This document shows positions 62,858 through 64,000 of a stretch of DNA of 64,000 nucleotides, one piece after another. The notes beneath the pieces were generated by a model that saw only the letters and a list, made by a program, of their open reading frames with translations, was not told where the DNA came from and did not search any database. Origin of the DNA: Nitrosarchaeum sp. (lineage in GTDB: Archaea; Thermoproteota; Nitrososphaeria; Nitrososphaerales; Nitrosopumilaceae); assembly GCF_025699065.1 (NCBI RefSeq), contig NZ_JAILWF010000003.1, forward strand, positions 62,001 through 126,000, in the 5' to 3' direction. The position numbers and the translations under genes were made by a program. Each line of letters opens with the position of its first letter. Within the stretch, counting starts at the first letter, position 1.

Positions 62858-63433
62858 TTGAGTGAATCAAAAAAATCTAAAGACGCGGAAGACATTTTGT
62901 CTGAATTTCATGACACTCATGTATCCTCTGAACCAGAACCAGCATTATCTTCACCAGAACCAGAACCAGCATTATCTTCACCAGAACCAGAACCAGCATT
63001 ATCTTCACCAGAACCAGAACCAGCATTATCTTCACCAGAACCAGAACCAGCATTATCTTCACCAGAACCAGCATTATCTTCACCAGAACCAGCATTATCT
63101 TCACCAGAACCAGCATTATCTTCTCAAAATGCTTCATCCACTGAAAGTAAACATGATCCTGAAGAACGAGATGTAATTTTTGTTGGCAATAAACCCATAA
63201 TGACATACGTCTCAGCTACTTTAACACAACTTTCAACAAGACATACAGTTACCATTAAAGCTAGAGGCAAAAAAATTACACAGGCAGTTGATGTATCTCA
63301 AATGATTGTTAAAAGAATGAATACTGTGGGATATGTTATTAGTGATGTACGAATATTATCTGATTCACTTCTTTCTCAAGATGGTAAATTACGTAATGTT
63401 TCTACAATTGAAATTGACATTACAAAAAATTAA
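62858..63433 (+). CDS. Alba nucleic-acid-binding protein with N-terminal tandem-repeat tail
   Basis: 191 residues. The C-terminal 90 are a full Alba domain (VIFVGNKPIMTYVSATLTQL, VTIKARGKKITQAVDVSQMI, VRILSDSLLSQDGKLRNVST). Before it lie about 65 residues of PEPEPALSS and PEPALSS repeats, an acidic, flexible tail that is not part of the usual 90-residue Alba. Alba packs DNA and RNA in archaea. TTG at 62858; the repeat array may vary in length between strains. Confidence 0.93.
   Translation: MSESKKSKDAEDILSEFHDTHVSSEPEPALSSPEPEPALSSPEPEPALSSPEPEPALSSPEPEPALSSPEPALSSPEPALSSPEPALSSQNASSTESKHDPEERDVIFVGNKPIMTYVSATLTQLSTRHTVTIKARGKKITQAVDVSQMIVKRMNTVGYVISDVRILSDSLLSQDGKLRNVSTIEIDITKN
62930..63123 (+). 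repeat. In-frame coding tandem repeat (27- and 21-bp units)
   Basis: One partial and four full 27-bp units (PEPEPALSS) are followed by three 21-bp units (PEPALSS), nearly identical at DNA level. Short units of this kind can gain or lose copies by slippage without breaking the frame. Confidence 0.9.
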
Positions 63434-63656
63434 AACTATTAGAACATTATTCTTAATATCTGCAGGCATTTCTGCTGTTATCTTGTTATTGGGATTTATC
63501 TTATCTTCTTGTGGGATACAACATATTATAATTATTAATGATTTAAAATTGTATGAATCTTCTTTTGATCCTGAATTTTGTGATGGTTTAGTTGAAAGAA
63601 TTAATTTATTTAATGTTGAATGTGAACCTAAAGTTGAAATTGTAGATTGTGGTTAA
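63414..63656 (+). CDS. Small secreted/anchored protein with Cys, unknown (80 aa)
   Basis: From TTG 63414: LTLQKIKTIRTLFLISAGIS, a membrane helix (AVILLLGFILSSCG), then about 40 outward residues with FCDGLVERINLFNVECEPKV and a final Cys. Overlaps the Alba end by 20 nt in another frame. Unknown function. Confidence 0.55.
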   Translation: MTLQKIKTIRTLFLISAGISAVILLLGFILSSCGIQHIIIINDLKLYESSFDPEFCDGLVERINLFNVECEPKVEIVDCG

Positions 63657-64000
63657 ATAATATCTGATATGAATGATATTCCAAAATAAATTAACATAGA
63701 ACTCAAGACAATCATTAAAATTTTATAATTTCTGCTAGAAAGAATTTTAACACTTTTAGATGCAAAATATGCTATTGAATACAACCATGCAAAATCCATC
63801 CAAATATGTAACGCAAAAACAATTAGTATTCCTGCAAATGCCCATATTAGCATTGCATCTGAAATTAATTTAAAACCAATACTTAACCACCAAATAATAA
63901 AAAATGGGTTTAATGCACTAAGAATAATTCCTGAAAATATCGCTCCGTGTTTTGGACTGAATTGTTTTGTATCTTTTCTTTGTAATGTTGTTTTAATCTG
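63653..64000 (-). CDS. LysE-family exporter (C-terminal part, cut by window edge)
   Basis: 116 codons lie inside the window, reading in from the right edge: QIKTTLQRKDTKQFSPKHGA, then the LysE-type helix SALNPFFIIWWLSIG, then further helices to the stop at 63653. Exports amino acids or similar small molecules. The N-terminal half is missing. Convergent with the gene ending at 63656. Confidence 0.82.
   Translation of the reverse strand, partial: QIKTTLQRKDTKQFSPKHGAIFSGIILSALNPFFIIWWLSIGFKLISDAMLIWAFAGILIVFALHIWMDFAWLYSIAYFASKSVKILSSRNYKILMIVLSSMLIYFGISFISDII

Noticed and set aside
62930-63123. Short direct repeats resembling a CRISPR-like array
   Set aside because: Units are contiguous without spacers and keep one reading frame; this is a coding tandem repeat.

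Overview
The window comes from an AT-rich ammonia-oxidising-type archaeon (Thaumarchaeota/Nitrososphaerota, most like the Nitrosopumilus/Nitrosarchaeum group). Archaeal markers are class I LysRS, TBP, TFB, aIF1, Sec61 beta, Alba, a type II methionine aminopeptidase, Elp3, coenzyme F420 genes (cofG, cofH, cofC, cofD), Tsr3, an Nre repair protein with a PCNA-binding tail, and an archaeosortase-like protein of the thaumarchaeal kind. Many genes start with TTG or GTG, have a TATA-like element about 26 nt upstream, and show no ribosome-binding site, which fits leaderless transcripts.

Layout. 0-5.2 kb: lysS (partial), elp3, a CPA2 antiporter, purM and a PAC2-family gene, all on the minus strand. 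5.19-20.34 kb: a 15.1-kb integrated element bounded by a perfect 22-bp direct repeat (5188-5209 and 20316-20337). The right copy overlaps the last five codons and stop of a small winged-helix gene, so insertion left that gene intact. A tyrosine recombinase lies just inside the right end. Cargo includes a cupredoxin, a 29% Met protein, a CDF-like cation transporter, two beta-propellers, a tandem pair of YnfA-like membrane proteins, several small zinc-ribbon proteins, and a two-gene set of a His-rich four-helix membrane protein plus a two-domain winged-helix regulator. Five promoters inside the element, and none seen elsewhere in the window, share an 18-bp box (consensus TRGTAGAACTRYCAAACA) 9-10 nt upstream of a TATA-like element. 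This looks like a private regulon of the element and is the most interesting system here.

20.3-64 kb is a largely ordinary chromosome: F420 precursor synthesis (cofG/cofH), an HtrA-type protease, a glycosyltransferase, TBP, DUF1512, methionine aminopeptidase, tRNA-Pro(UGG) followed by a candidate C/D sRNA, two very large secreted proteins, Tsr3, an oligopeptide-type binding protein, an Mrr-like nuclease, DUF2070, Sec61 beta, a DUF389 membrane protein, a universal stress protein, aIF1, a CPBP protease, TFB, cofC/cofD, RNase P RNA (minus strand, 47.2-47.5 kb), a geranylgeranyl-reductase-type flavoprotein, an SDR and a beta-hydroxyacid dehydrogenase, two mini C2H2 proteins, a DsbA-like protein with a membrane partner, a cobalamin-binding-type protein, Nre, an archaeosortase, a Y-family polymerase, an Alba protein with a tandem-repeat tail, and a LysE-type exporter cut by the window end.

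Genes shorter than 60 codons that I support by direct reading include Sec61 beta (39408-39578) and several 30-45 residue Cys-rich or single-helix peptides. No CRISPR array, rRNA or transposase was seen.
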